Origin: Candidatus Gastranaerophilales bacterium
GTDB lineage: Bacteria > Cyanobacteriota > Vampirovibrionia > Gastranaerophilales > Gastranaerophilaceae
Reading direction: 5' to 3'
DNA: 64,000 nt
NCBI GenBank assembly: GCA_017415185.1
Contig: JAFQHZ010000013.1
Coordinates: 1 to 64,000, forward strand
Positions 33,397 through 41,835 of the stretch are shown piece by piece; the stretch's first letter is position 1, and each line of letters starts with the position of its first letter. A program made the position numbers and the translations under genes. The notes under the pieces are model-generated. The model ran no database searches. It was not told where the DNA came from and saw only the letters and a program-made list of their open reading frames with translations.

Positions 33397-33529
33397 AGCT
33401 TTATTAAACCACAAATAATTGTTAAGTTATGTTAAGAAAATAATTACACTTAGGCAATTAATAAATAAAAAAATACTTTATTATAATGTAGGTTAGTTTA
33501 AAAATTTAATTAGGTTAGGAGTGTTAGTT

Positions 33530-34087
33530 ATGGGATGGGTTTTACTATCTTTAAAAAGGAACGAATTGCAAACGTCTATTCAAGACAAGCAATACGATCT
33601 TCTTCAAATTGGAAACAGAATGAGAAAGTTGTCAAACTTCTCAAACGCAATTGGTGATGGTCATATTACACCAAGCGAAATTGCCTCAATTGGCACAGAA
33701 CTTTTTGGTGACGGACTTGATTTTATGGGTTATTCAAACGAAGCCGCAATGGAAGCCGCTACAATGATGACCGATTATTATGCAACAGCTTATGAAGATG
33801 TCACCGCTGAACAATATTACAATAATCCGGCTTTAGCAGCGCAAGCGTCATTATATTACGACGAAACAGGCGCACTTGATACCGACGCAATGTATCAAGA
33901 ATTCTATGAAGAAGCCTTGGAAGATTATGTAAATACTGTTATGATGCCAAAATTAAAAGAATTAGAAACAGAATTACAAAACGAAAAAACAGAAATGGAA
34001 GTAGAAATCGAATCAATGGAAGCTGAACTTCAAGTTGTAAAAGAAAACATTTCTGAATCAATCCAAAATACTACAATCCAACTATAA
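33530..34087 (+). CDS. coiled-coil protein, lineage-specific, unknown
   Basis: The ATG at 33530 follows AGGAG by eight bases; a GTG three codons earlier is in the ribosome site. The 185 residues begin MGWVLLSLKRNELQTSI, then a helical region with NAIGDGHITPSEIASIGTEL, a Tyr/Ala/Glu-rich middle (NNPALAAQASLYYDET) and a C-terminal coiled coil of Glu/Met heptads. No signal peptide or membrane span. It is acidic. A TATAAT box at 33482-33487 lies upstream and a terminator downstream, so it is one transcription unit. I do not know its function. Confidence 0.78.
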   Translation: MGWVLLSLKRNELQTSIQDKQYDLLQIGNRMRKLSNFSNAIGDGHITPSEIASIGTELFGDGLDFMGYSNEAAMEAATMMTDYYATAYEDVTAEQYYNNPALAAQASLYYDETGALDTDAMYQEFYEEALEDYVNTVMMPKLKELETELQNEKTEMEVEIESMEAELQVVKENISESIQNTTIQL

Positions 34088-34159
34088 CCTAACTTAAACC
34101 TAATTAATTAAATTAAACTAAACTAATTCCAAATCCTAATTAAACTATAAACCTAAAAT

Positions 34160-34189
34160 AGCCTGTCGATTGACAGGCTTTATTTTTTT
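34160..34189 (+). terminator. terminator after the coiled-coil gene
   Basis: AGCCTGTC and GACAGGCT pair across a four-base loop and are followed by a T-rich run that overlaps the stop codon of the convergent pilin gene at 34180. Confidence 0.88.
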
Positions 34190-34926
34190 ATTACACTTCT
34201 TTGGAGCCATTCTTGCGCACGAGTCCCAGGAAAAACCTTACCATCAGCAGTCAACAAATAGCCAAATGGTTCTTCGCCGCCTCGCCATCTATCAATATCA
34301 ATACAAAGATATTTAACTTCAAACGTTAGATTGCCATTATTCAGAAATACCGTTGGTTTAAAAAATCTCTTATCGCAACCGCTAACTCCTCTTTCTTCAC
34401 ATGTTTGAGAATAGGCGTTTTGCGAAAACTTTTCACCAGAAACTCCAAAAGGAGTGTTTTGTCCTAAATAATAATATTCGATTCCATCAGGAGAGATTAA
34501 TATCGGTTCTGCTCCATTGTTTTGCATATGCAAACAATAATTATGAACAGAATCCATGGTGAGCTGTGAACTTGCCATTGAAGAAGTTTGGGTTCCACCA
34601 TGAGCATTGTTATAATTCTGCTTGCAAGTTATTTTTTTATGTTTCACAACTTGAGAAAAAGTGTTGCAGAAATACTCTTCATCGCCTTCGTGACTTCCAT
34701 CTAACAAAACTCCATCCGCTCTAATTCCTAAATCCCCATTTAAATAATATTTATCAGAAGCAGCCAATTCTTGAACTGCATTCAAAAGAGTTTCATGCGC
34801 TTTTTTAAAACGCAAAAGGTCACTATCAGGATTTGCTTTATTAATAACAGGCAACAAAATTGCACCTAAAACGCCAATTACGACCAAAACAATCATAGTT
34901 TCAGCTAGTGTAAACCCTTTTTTCAT
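34180..34926 (-). CDS. type IV pilin-like protein
   Basis: The 248-residue protein begins with a class III signal MKKGFTLAE: cleavage by prepilin peptidase between Gly and Phe leaves methylated Phe1 and Glu5, followed by a hydrophobic helix to about residue 28. The globular part has about eight Cys, including CDKRFF and YLCIDIDRWRGG, and ends in TADGKVFPGTRAQEW, similar in kind to pilin-like proteins with disulfide-rich heads. It may form a pilus or a pseudopilus. It is monocistronic. The related truncated gene at 1-759 is not identical. Confidence 0.9.
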   Translation of the reverse strand: MKKGFTLAETMIVLVVIGVLGAILLPVINKANPDSDLLRFKKAHETLLNAVQELAASDKYYLNGDLGIRADGVLLDGSHEGDEEYFCNTFSQVVKHKKITCKQNYNNAHGGTQTSSMASSQLTMDSVHNYCLHMQNNGAEPILISPDGIEYYYLGQNTPFGVSGEKFSQNAYSQTCEERGVSGCDKRFFKPTVFLNNGNLTFEVKYLCIDIDRWRGGEEPFGYLLTADGKVFPGTRAQEWLQRSVIKK

Positions 34927-35101
34927 AATAAAATCCTCATTTCAAAAAGCATTCTAATATATATAATTATATATTTCAAGCAAAGAAAAAATAAAAAAAT
35001 AAGAAAATATGTATTTTTGTTTTACAAAAAACTTCATTTATGTTAATATAACTTCAAAATATTAAATATTTTGTAATGTTATGAATAAGTAAGGAAGAGA
35101 A

Positions 35102-35848
35102 ATGACCAAAGACATCCAAGGTGAAGCTACTGATTCTAAACAAAAAATCCTTGTTGTGGATGATGAAGCTAGTATCAGAAGAATCTTAGAAACACGTCTT
35201 AAAATGGCCGGCTATAACGTAGTTACCGCAGAAGACGGCGAAGAGGCAGTTGAATTATTCAACAAAACAAATCCTGATATCGTAATTTTAGATGTTATGA
35301 TGCCAAAAATGGATGGTTATGGAGTTACACGCGAAATCAGAAGAGTTTCAGACGTTCCAATTATCATCTTAACAGCTTTAGGTGACGTTTCTGAAAGAAT
35401 CACAGGTTTGGAATTAGGCGCAGACGACTATGTTATCAAACCATTCAGCCCTAAAGAACTTGAAGCTCGTGTTAAAGCAGTTTTAAGAAGAACAGTTAGC
35501 AAAGATGTAACTATTCCAACAGGCAAAACCACTAAAAACGTTATTACAACAGGTAATATCAAAATTGACACTGCAAGACGTCAAGTTTATCGCAAAAACG
35601 AAAGAATCCGTCTTACAGGCATGGAATTTAGCTTACTAGAATTATTAGTTAATAATTCAGGAACAGCATACTCAAGAAATGAAATTCTACAACACGTTTG
35701 GGCATATCCACCAGACCATCGAATTGATACTCGTGTTGTTGATGTTCATATTTCAAGATTACGTTCCAAATTAGAAACAGATCCAGCTAATCCAGAGCTA
35801 ATTTTGACAGCTCGTGGAATCGGTTATATGTTTCAACGCATAGGATAA
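35102..35848 (+). CDS. RpaB-like OmpR-family response regulator
   Basis: The 248 residues are a receiver (Asp20-Asp21, phosphoacceptor Asp64, Lys113) plus OmpR-type winged helix. Long blocks match cyanobacterial RpaB as I remember it: KILVVDDEASIRRILETRL, ITGLELGADDYVIKPFSPKE, ERIRLTGMEFSLLELLV, DTRVVDVHISRLRSKLE and PELILTARGIGYMFQRI. In Cyanobacteria RpaB, with kinase NblS, controls high-light and redox-responsive genes through HLR1 boxes. A non-photosynthetic relative would use it for something else. AAGGAAGAGAA precedes the ATG. The neighbouring mpaA-like gene starts four bases later. Confidence 0.92.
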   Translation: MTKDIQGEATDSKQKILVVDDEASIRRILETRLKMAGYNVVTAEDGEEAVELFNKTNPDIVILDVMMPKMDGYGVTREIRRVSDVPIIILTALGDVSERITGLELGADDYVIKPFSPKELEARVKAVLRRTVSKDVTIPTGKTTKNVITTGNIKIDTARRQVYRKNERIRLTGMEFSLLELLVNNSGTAYSRNEILQHVWAYPPDHRIDTRVVDVHISRLRSKLETDPANPELILTARGIGYMFQRIG

Positions 35849-35852
35849 ATTA

Positions 35853-36452
35853 ATGAACAACATTAATTTAATTAAATTTCAAAACTCCGATTATGAGAAA
35901 AAACTCCTTATAATCGGAGTTTTTCATGGCGACGAAAAGCAAGGGGAATATTTTATTAATTCATATCTTAAAAAATCACCTTCTTTTGGCAAAAATTCGC
36001 TTTACTTTATACCAAAACTTAACCCCTCAGGTACAAGAAAAAACAACAATGGGGTCGATTTAAATCGCAATTTTCCAACAAAAAATTGGGAATTAGGAGA
36101 AAAAACAAGCGATTATTACGGCGGAGAAAAACCCGCAAGTGAAATTGAAACAAAATTTCTTGTTAATTTAATCAATGAAAACAATTTTAGCGCAATAATA
36201 ACAATCCATGCTCCGTATAAAACAGTCAACTACGACGGACCAGCGCAAGAGCTTGCAAAAAAAGTTTCAAAAATTGTTGGTTATCCGACATCTTCAGATA
36301 TCGGCTATGCAACACCAGGAAGCTTTGGAACATATTGCGGAAAAGAGCGAAACATTCCAACATTAACAATTGAAGTTGATGAAGAAGAAAATATTGAACT
36401 ATTGAATGGAAAATTCCACACGATGTTTGAATATTTAAAAAACGAATTTTAA
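35853..36452 (+). CDS. M14-family peptidase, murein peptide amidase MpaA-like
   Basis: The 199 residues have the M14 zinc site H-G-D-E (His25, Glu28) and His119, the substrate Arg72 in DLNRNFP and catalytic Glu174 in LTIEVDEEE. GGEKPASEIET and GYATPGSFGTYC closely follow E. coli MpaA, which cleaves the gamma-D-Glu-diaminopimelate bond of recycled muropeptides. It is short, one domain, and cytoplasmic. The start is four bases after the rpaB stop, but a terminator-like hairpin lies within codons 10-24. Confidence 0.85.
   Translation: MNNINLIKFQNSDYEKKLLIIGVFHGDEKQGEYFINSYLKKSPSFGKNSLYFIPKLNPSGTRKNNNGVDLNRNFPTKNWELGEKTSDYYGGEKPASEIETKFLVNLINENNFSAIITIHAPYKTVNYDGPAQELAKKVSKIVGYPTSSDIGYATPGSFGTYCGKERNIPTLTIEVDEEENIELLNGKFHTMFEYLKNEF
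35881..35925 (+). terminator. terminator-like hairpin inside the mpaA-like coding region
   Basis: AAAACTCCGATTAT pairs perfectly with ATAATCGGAGTTTT (14 bp, 15-base loop) and ends in T. It begins 33 bases after the rpaB stop but within the mpaA-like gene. Confidence 0.65.
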
Positions 36453-37300
36453 TTAGCTAATTCGATTCTTTTCTTTTCACGAATTAATTTGTCATATATC
36501 CAATCAGGGACGAAATTTTTGCCCATTAAAATTGTTCCATGGTTCATTGAAGGAGCGTGAAAATCCGAACCGCCAGTGACAATTAAACCAAATTGCTCAG
36601 CCAAACTTGAAAAATGTTCAACTGCAGCAGGAGAATGTTTTCTATGATATGCTTCAATTCCACGCAAGCCATAATTAACAAGTTCTTTTGTTAAACTATC
36701 AGCAATTTCAACATCAATTGGATGAGCAAAAACAGGAATTCCGCCCGCCTCTGCAATAATTTCAACAGCGTCATGTGGAGAAACAGTTTTTCTTTCAACA
36801 TAAACATCAGAATTATTGTTGATAAATTTTGCATAAGCTTCCATGATATTGGCGCTCCCGCCACAAGAAGTTATCGCACGAGCAATATGCGGACGACCAA
36901 TTGAACCCATTGGCGCAACAAGTTTTTGAATGTCTTCAAATTTAATTCTAATGCCTTCTTTTTTAGATAAAAGCTCGATGATTTGATGAGTTTGCTCAAC
37001 TCTGGCTTTTTGTTGAAAATTAAGCATATCAATAAATTGCTGATTAGATTTATCCATAAAATAGCCAAGAATATGAACCTCAAAACCCTTAAAAATTGTG
37101 TTTATTTCAACACCAGGAATAACTTCGAGATTAAGATTATTTTGTTTTATATAGTCTTGAGCAATTTTGTGCGATAAAACATTGTCGTGATCTGTTAAAG
37201 CAATGCAATCAAGATTGCACTCAAGAGCAGTATCAACGATTTGCTCAGGACTTAGCATTCCATCAGAATAAGTTGTATGGATATGTAAATCAATCTTCAC
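36449..37300 (-). CDS. PHP-domain phosphoesterase (RNase AM/YciV-like)
   Basis: A 283-residue PHP protein whose start is best placed at GTG 37300, giving the typical M-K-I-D-L-H-I-H-T-T-Y-S-D-G opening, with AAGG just upstream; a TTG 30 bases earlier is less likely. It has LTDHD, PGVEI, IGRPHIAR, FAHPIDV and GGSDFHAP, in the order of the TrpH/YciV family. E. coli YciV (RNase AM) is a 5'-3' exonuclease on short RNAs. It overlaps ymdB by eleven bases and follows rny-ymdB, so it sits with RNA-turnover genes. Confidence 0.88.
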   Translation of the reverse strand: MKIDLHIHTTYSDGMLSPEQIVDTALECNLDCIALTDHDNVLSHKIAQDYIKQNNLNLEVIPGVEINTIFKGFEVHILGYFMDKSNQQFIDMLNFQQKARVEQTHQIIELLSKKEGIRIKFEDIQKLVAPMGSIGRPHIARAITSCGGSANIMEAYAKFINNNSDVYVERKTVSPHDAVEIIAEAGGIPVFAHPIDVEIADSLTKELVNYGLRGIEAYHRKHSPAAVEHFSSLAEQFGLIVTGGSDFHAPSMNHGTILMGKNFVPDWIYDKLIREKKRIELAN

Positions 37301-38108
37301 TTTCCTTTTCCTCACATGCACTATATTCAAAACTTATTCTATTAATGCTTGTCGCACAATTATTTGAAAACTCAATTTCGCAAGCATTAAGCACATAAGG
37401 AGAGCTTGTCTCCACTTCAAATCTTTCAGGTATTGATGTTATTAAGCGTTTAATAGAACCTTCGTATTCCATTCCAATAACGCTATTTTGACTTCCGCAA
37501 AAACCAACATCGCTAAGATATGCGCAATTGTTGATTATTTTTTCATCAGCAGTTGGAACATGTGTATGTGTTCCAACAACAGCACTAACCCCCAATTCAA
37601 AAGCAAATTTAGCAAAGCAAATTTTTTCTGCAGTTGCTTCAGCATGAAAATCAACAAAAACGATTTTATTAGATAAATCCATTTCGTTTTTTAATTTGTT
37701 CATTAATTCTTCAATTGCACAAAAAGGGCAATCAATTGGAGGCATGAAGGTTTTACCTAGAAGATTTACAACAATAATTTTGTCATTAAAAATTCGATAA
37801 CCTACACCTTTTGCGTCTTTGTGGTAATTATAAGGACGAATTAAAGCTTCGCTTTCATTGATATAATTTAATATATCTCTTTTATCCCAAATATGATTAC
37901 CTGATGTCATTGCATTAATTTTGCACTCAAGCAATTCATCATGATTTTTCTTTGTTAGACCAAAGCCATGACTTGCATTTTCAACATTTGCAATAACGAA
38001 GTCATATTCAGACGCTTTATTTTCATCAAGCAAAAAACGCTTAACAACTTCACGCCCAGAACGTCCAACAATATCGCCTATGAATAAAATTTTAAACTTT
38101 TCTGTCAT
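37290..38108 (-). CDS. ymdB: YmdB-family metallophosphoesterase
   Basis: The 272 residues match the TIGR00282/YmdB family: LFIGDIVGRSGREVVKRFL, TSGNHIWDKRDI, FVDFHAEATAEK and VGTHTHVPTADE, giving the di-metal site. B. subtilis YmdB hydrolyses 2',3'-cyclic nucleotides and is encoded next to rny, as here. It lies directly after rny and overlaps the PHP gene. Confidence 0.93.
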   Translation of the reverse strand: MTEKFKILFIGDIVGRSGREVVKRFLLDENKASEYDFVIANVENASHGFGLTKKNHDELLECKINAMTSGNHIWDKRDILNYINESEALIRPYNYHKDAKGVGYRIFNDKIIVVNLLGKTFMPPIDCPFCAIEELMNKLKNEMDLSNKIVFVDFHAEATAEKICFAKFAFELGVSAVVGTHTHVPTADEKIINNCAYLSDVGFCGSQNSVIGMEYEGSIKRLITSIPERFEVETSSPYVLNACEIEFSNNCATSINRISFEYSACEEKESED

Positions 38109-38119
38109 TTACCAAATTG

Positions 38120-39658
38120 CTATTTTGCAATTTCGGTAACTCTCGCTTCTCTTACAACAGTTACTCGAATTTGACCAGGGTACTCCAGTTCATCCTCGAT
38201 ACGTTTTGCAATATCTCTTGCAAGTTTTGCACTTGCAACATCGTCAAATACTGAAGGTTGAACAATAACCCTAACCTCTCGACCTGCTGACACAGCAAAT
38301 GTCTGCTTAATGCCTTCGTAGCTGTTAGCAATTTCTTCCAGCTTTTTAAGGCGTTTAATATAGATTTCAAGCGTGTCACGTCTTGCGCCAGGGCGACCAG
38401 CAGAAATTGTATCAGCAATTTTAACCAAAGCATCAGTTAAAGAATTAACCGCAACGTCATCATGATGCGCTTCAATTGCATGAACAACAACTTCTTTTTC
38501 GCCATATCGACGAGCAAGGTCTGCACCAAGTTGAACGTGTGTTCCTTCTTGTTCTTGGTCCACTGCTTTTCCAATGTCATGCAATAAACCAGCACGTTTT
38601 GCTAATTTAACATCTGAACCAAGTTCTGCGGCAAGCATTCCTGCAATTTGCCCAACTTCGATTGAGTGTTTTAAAACGTTTTGACCATAGCTTGTTCTAT
38701 AATATAAGCGTCCAAGTGTTTTTGAAAGCTCTTTGTTAAGGTTCATAATTCCAAGGTCAACAGCAGCGCGTTCACCTTCTTGTTTAATTTTGTTTTCAAT
38801 TTCTTTTAATGATTTTTCATATACTTCTTCAATTCGAACAGGGTGAATTCTTCCGTCTTGAATAAGTTTTTCAATAGTTAATTTTGCAACTTCTCTTCTT
38901 ACAGGGTCAAATGAGGATAATACAACCGCTTCAGGAGTATCATCAATGATTAAATCAACCCCAGTTAAAGTTTCAAGGGTTCTTATATTCCTACCTTCAC
39001 GACCGATGATTCTACCTTTCATCTCGTCAGATGGCAAAGACACAACAGAAACACTAGTTTCAATAACTTGTTCAATTGCGCATTTTTGCATTGTTTGAGA
39101 AAGTATTTCACGAGCTTGTTCTTCTGCAGTTTCTTTAATTTTTAATTCGTTTTCACGAATCAATTGAATTTGCTCAGTTGCCAATTCGTCTTTTAATTGA
39201 TTCAAAAGGGTTGTTTTAGCTTCTTCACGAGACATTTGAGCAACACGCTCAAGCTCTGTGATTTGTTTTGCAATTGTTTCAGCAAGATAATCTTCTTTTT
39301 GTTCTAATTCTTCATATTTTTTATCAAGAACAATGCCTTTTTGGGCAACTTCTTGTCGAATTGAATCGATTTCGTCTTGCTTTTTGCTTAATTCATTTTG
39401 AATTTTGTCAAATTCACTTTTTTTGGTTCTTTCAAGCTCGTCCAACTCCATTCTTTCTTTGTGCAATTGTTCACGAGCAGAAATCAAAGCTTCTTTTTTA
39501 AGAAATTCTTCTTTTTCTTTAAATTCTTGAATATATTTTTGTTCATTTTTTTCAAGCAATTCAGCTTTTGTTTTTTGCTTTGATAACAAATTAAAAATAA
39601 ATGCACAAATTGCAACCAATACGCCAATTACTATGTATAATGTTGTAATAATATTAAT
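38120..39658 (-). CDS. rny: ribonuclease Y
   Basis: RNase Y is a membrane-tethered endonuclease that starts mRNA decay. The protein has an N-terminal span, a long coiled coil (about 25-190), a KH domain with GRIIGREGRNIRTLE and an HD domain with LLHDIGKA and AIEAHHDDV. The start is a problem: the first ATG/GTG/TTG available is TTG at 39619, which cuts into the membrane span. The frame remains open upstream and codes for a longer hydrophobic stretch (LYIVIGVLVAICAFIF). An ATT at 39658 preceded by GAGGA eight bases away would give 512 residues, close to the usual 520. I take ATT as the likely start; TTG is the alternative. Confidence 0.9.
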   Translation of the reverse strand: MNIITTLYIVIGVLVAICAFIFNLLSKQKTKAELLEKNEQKYIQEFKEKEEFLKKEALISAREQLHKERMELDELERTKKSEFDKIQNELSKKQDEIDSIRQEVAQKGIVLDKKYEELEQKEDYLAETIAKQITELERVAQMSREEAKTTLLNQLKDELATEQIQLIRENELKIKETAEEQAREILSQTMQKCAIEQVIETSVSVVSLPSDEMKGRIIGREGRNIRTLETLTGVDLIIDDTPEAVVLSSFDPVRREVAKLTIEKLIQDGRIHPVRIEEVYEKSLKEIENKIKQEGERAAVDLGIMNLNKELSKTLGRLYYRTSYGQNVLKHSIEVGQIAGMLAAELGSDVKLAKRAGLLHDIGKAVDQEQEGTHVQLGADLARRYGEKEVVVHAIEAHHDDVAVNSLTDALVKIADTISAGRPGARRDTLEIYIKRLKKLEEIANSYEGIKQTFAVSAGREVRVIVQPSVFDDVASAKLARDIAKRIEDELEYPGQIRVTVVREARVTEIAK

Positions 39659-39905
39659 TGTCCTAATCCTCGTATAATCTGTATTTCACGATAGACGAAT
39701 AACATTTGGTATTAAATTTTATATATAAAAAATGATATAAGCCATCTTAATAATTTAATTCTACCATAAGATTCAAAAAAATAATATAGTTTAACAATTA
39801 TTAAAATTTCCAACCAAACGCTTGATTTAAAAAAAGACAAAAATGCTAAAATAATAATGTTGACTTAAAAAAATATTTTATTAAACAAATTAAAAAAGGA
39901 TTATT

Positions 39906-40154
39906 ATGTTATCAAATTTAGTTTCAATGATTACTCGTTCGCTTTCAAGCACAAATACGACTGCAATTTCGCAAGTCGCACCAAAATCAAACAATCCTTT
40001 TGCAACAAAAGACAACGAAAGTCCTTTTTTATCAACAACTTTTGGTTCAAGTTCAACATACGGCAAAAACCAACCCGTTGCAGGCGGTTATTTTGCCGGA
40101 TATTATAACGGAAAGCCAAACATCGTTGGTAGAAAGCTTTTCATAGAAGTTTAA
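39906..40154 (+). CDS. small lineage-specific protein, unknown
   Basis: An 82-residue Ser/Thr/Asn-rich protein with AAAGGA before the ATG. Its C-terminus GGYFAGYYNGKPNIVGRKL is Gly/Tyr-rich. No signal peptide or membrane span. A TTGACT box lies near 39858. Its stop overlaps the stop of the convergent membrane-protein gene. The function and family are unknown. Confidence 0.6.
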   Translation: MLSNLVSMITRSLSSTNTTAISQVAPKSNNPFATKDNESPFLSTTFGSSSTYGKNQPVAGGYFAGYYNGKPNIVGRKLFIEV

Positions 40155-41452
40155 ACTTGATTATTTTTTGATTGTGCTTGTTTTTCTTGCTGAGCAATTG
40201 CAGGATTAACATTTGAACCATAAAGCATTTTTCTCAATAATATTGTTAATTTTGGCTGAATTACCCCCATAATTCCTGCCGCAATTAAAATATTTGAAAT
40301 TACAGCAACTGTTTTAAATATTTTTGAGCCTTTTAAATTTTGAATGTTTTTACCCATATCTTCAAAATTATCAATTGCGCCTTTAATTGCCTTTTCGTCA
40401 ATTGGCTTTAATAGGCTAATCGCACTTTTATCTTTAGTCAAACTAATCAAGCCTTCATTTTCTAATAAGCTTATAGCGGAATCTTTCACATCAAGATTTG
40501 TCAATGTATTTAAAACATTATCAGAATTTTTTATCATTTCAAAAGAAGGCTTGGCATTTTTAATTGAATCAGCAAGATTTTCACTAAATAATGTTTTAGG
40601 GTCTAATTTAATTGGGCATTTGATTAATTTTCCAATTCCTTCAAACGCCAATTGAATTGGTTTTGCAAGACCATAAATAAAAACAATTTGACAAATTTCT
40701 TTAAATGCTACTTCAGGAATTTCTTCTTTTCTTGCTTCTTTTAGTCTTGTTGTTGCAATAACACCATCTAAAATCATTGTGTTTTTAATCGGATTATACA
40801 TAAACTCAGCCAAGCCGCCAGTGAAAGAAATATCCTTGCCTTTTTTCTTAGTTGAATCCATGAATGATTTAAAATTAATATTATCGCTTGCTTTTTTGTT
40901 ATTTAATAAAGGTTTAGTTTTTTTATTTTGATTTTCTTTTTCGATTCTATCAGTTGTTGTTTTTTGTTTAAATTTAATAATTTTTGTCAAAGCAAAAGCA
41001 GCGGCCGTTGTTGCAACAAGGAATTTACCAACAGCAAAGCCTTTATACATTTGTGCATTTGTGAAATTTTTTACAACAGGATTTGCTTTGTCTAATGAAT
41101 CAAACAAATCTTTTTCCTTGCCTTTTGCAAGATTTGCAAGCTCTTGAAGTTTGTTTTTGTCATTCAAAAGTCTTGGATCAAATTTAGGGTTTAATTCAAA
41201 AATCGGATAAACAGTGGCTTCTAAAAATTTTTTAATTGCAGGAATTGCAAAAAGCCAAACTGCGCCTGTTCCAAATTCTTCAATAGCTTTTTCTCTGGCG
41301 TCGTCTTTTCCGCCTTCTTTTTTGTATGTGTAAACTGTTGCGCCGTCGCCAATCCAGTCTTTAATGACCATTGCAGCCAATGAATCGTCATTGTTTGCCA
41401 GTCCTGATAATAGCTTTACAGAATTTGTTGATATAATGCTCGGTATTTTCAT
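40151..41452 (-). CDS. modular membrane protein (single-chain form), unknown
   Basis: A 433-residue protein with two halves. The N-terminal half has IEEFGTGAVWLFAIPAI (about 57-73) and a membrane span (about 140-158). The C-terminal half begins near INFKSF (192-197) and ISFTGG (208-213), followed by a hydrophobic segment and IATTRLKEARKEEIPE, a second span (about 252-268), a soluble region and a final span ending QPKLTILLRK. These features can be matched to the two proteins at 56512-57564 (first half) and 57564-58610 (second half). AAGGAG precedes the ATG. No signal peptide. Function unknown. Confidence 0.8.
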   Translation of the reverse strand: MKIPSIISTNSVKLLSGLANNDDSLAAMVIKDWIGDGATVYTYKKEGGKDDAREKAIEEFGTGAVWLFAIPAIKKFLEATVYPIFELNPKFDPRLLNDKNKLQELANLAKGKEKDLFDSLDKANPVVKNFTNAQMYKGFAVGKFLVATTAAAFALTKIIKFKQKTTTDRIEKENQNKKTKPLLNNKKASDNINFKSFMDSTKKKGKDISFTGGLAEFMYNPIKNTMILDGVIATTRLKEARKEEIPEVAFKEICQIVFIYGLAKPIQLAFEGIGKLIKCPIKLDPKTLFSENLADSIKNAKPSFEMIKNSDNVLNTLTNLDVKDSAISLLENEGLISLTKDKSAISLLKPIDEKAIKGAIDNFEDMGKNIQNLKGSKIFKTVAVISNILIAAGIMGVIQPKLTILLRKMLYGSNVNPAIAQQEKQAQSKNNQV

Positions 41453-41473
41453 TTCTTCTCCTTACAAGTACAA

Positions 41474-41548
41474 TTACAGACCCCAAATTAAGTTCATTAA
41501 TTTTTGAACTCGTCGATTAACTTGTAAGTTTGTTTTATTATTTTTCAT
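41474..41548 (-). CDS. candidate 24-residue leader peptide or microprotein
   Basis: An ATG at 41548 preceded by AAGGG with six-base spacing opens a 24-codon frame ending in TAA at 41474, 22 bases before the ATG of the downstream membrane-protein gene. The peptide is basic with a hydrophobic end (LMNLIWGL). It could be a leader peptide or a chance frame. I see no conserved match. Confidence 0.4.
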   Translation of the reverse strand: MKNNKTNLQVNRRVQKLMNLIWGL

Positions 41549-41632
41549 CACTAACCCTTTATTAATACTATTAACACTTTTAATATTTTTTTATTGTTAT
41601 TTTTCTATTAATTATAAATATTTTTTTACAAT

Positions 41633-41661
41633 AAAAAGACCCCTTTAAAAGAGGTCTTTTG
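41633..41661 (-). terminator. terminator after the 28-residue frame
   Basis: AAAAGACC and GGTCTTTT form an imperfectly extended stem; on the minus strand it ends in T. It closes the transcription unit of the M16 peptidase and the small frame at 41682. Confidence 0.75.
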
Positions 41662-41681
41662 CATTTATAAAATAAAAAATT

Positions 41682-41768
41682 TTAATCTTTTTCAACCGGT
41701 ATGCAAACAAGCCCTCTTTCATTTAGAGAGAACATACGTCGGAATAATTCAGCTAAAAATTTAATCAT
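41682..41768 (-). CDS. candidate 28-residue microprotein downstream of the M16 peptidase
   Basis: ATG at 41768 is preceded by GAGG with seven-base spacing; TAA is at 41682. The 28 residues begin with an amphipathic helix MIKFLAELFRRMFSL and end NERGLVCIPVEKD. It lies 67 bases after the M16 stop on the same strand and a terminator follows 20 bases later, so it has everything expected of a real small gene. No homologue recognised. Confidence 0.5.
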   Translation of the reverse strand: MIKFLAELFRRMFSLNERGLVCIPVEKD

Positions 41769-41835
41769 TTAATTACCTCAAATGTAATCGCATTAAAAAT
41801 TATAACTCTATTTTTTATTTTTGTCTATCATTTAA

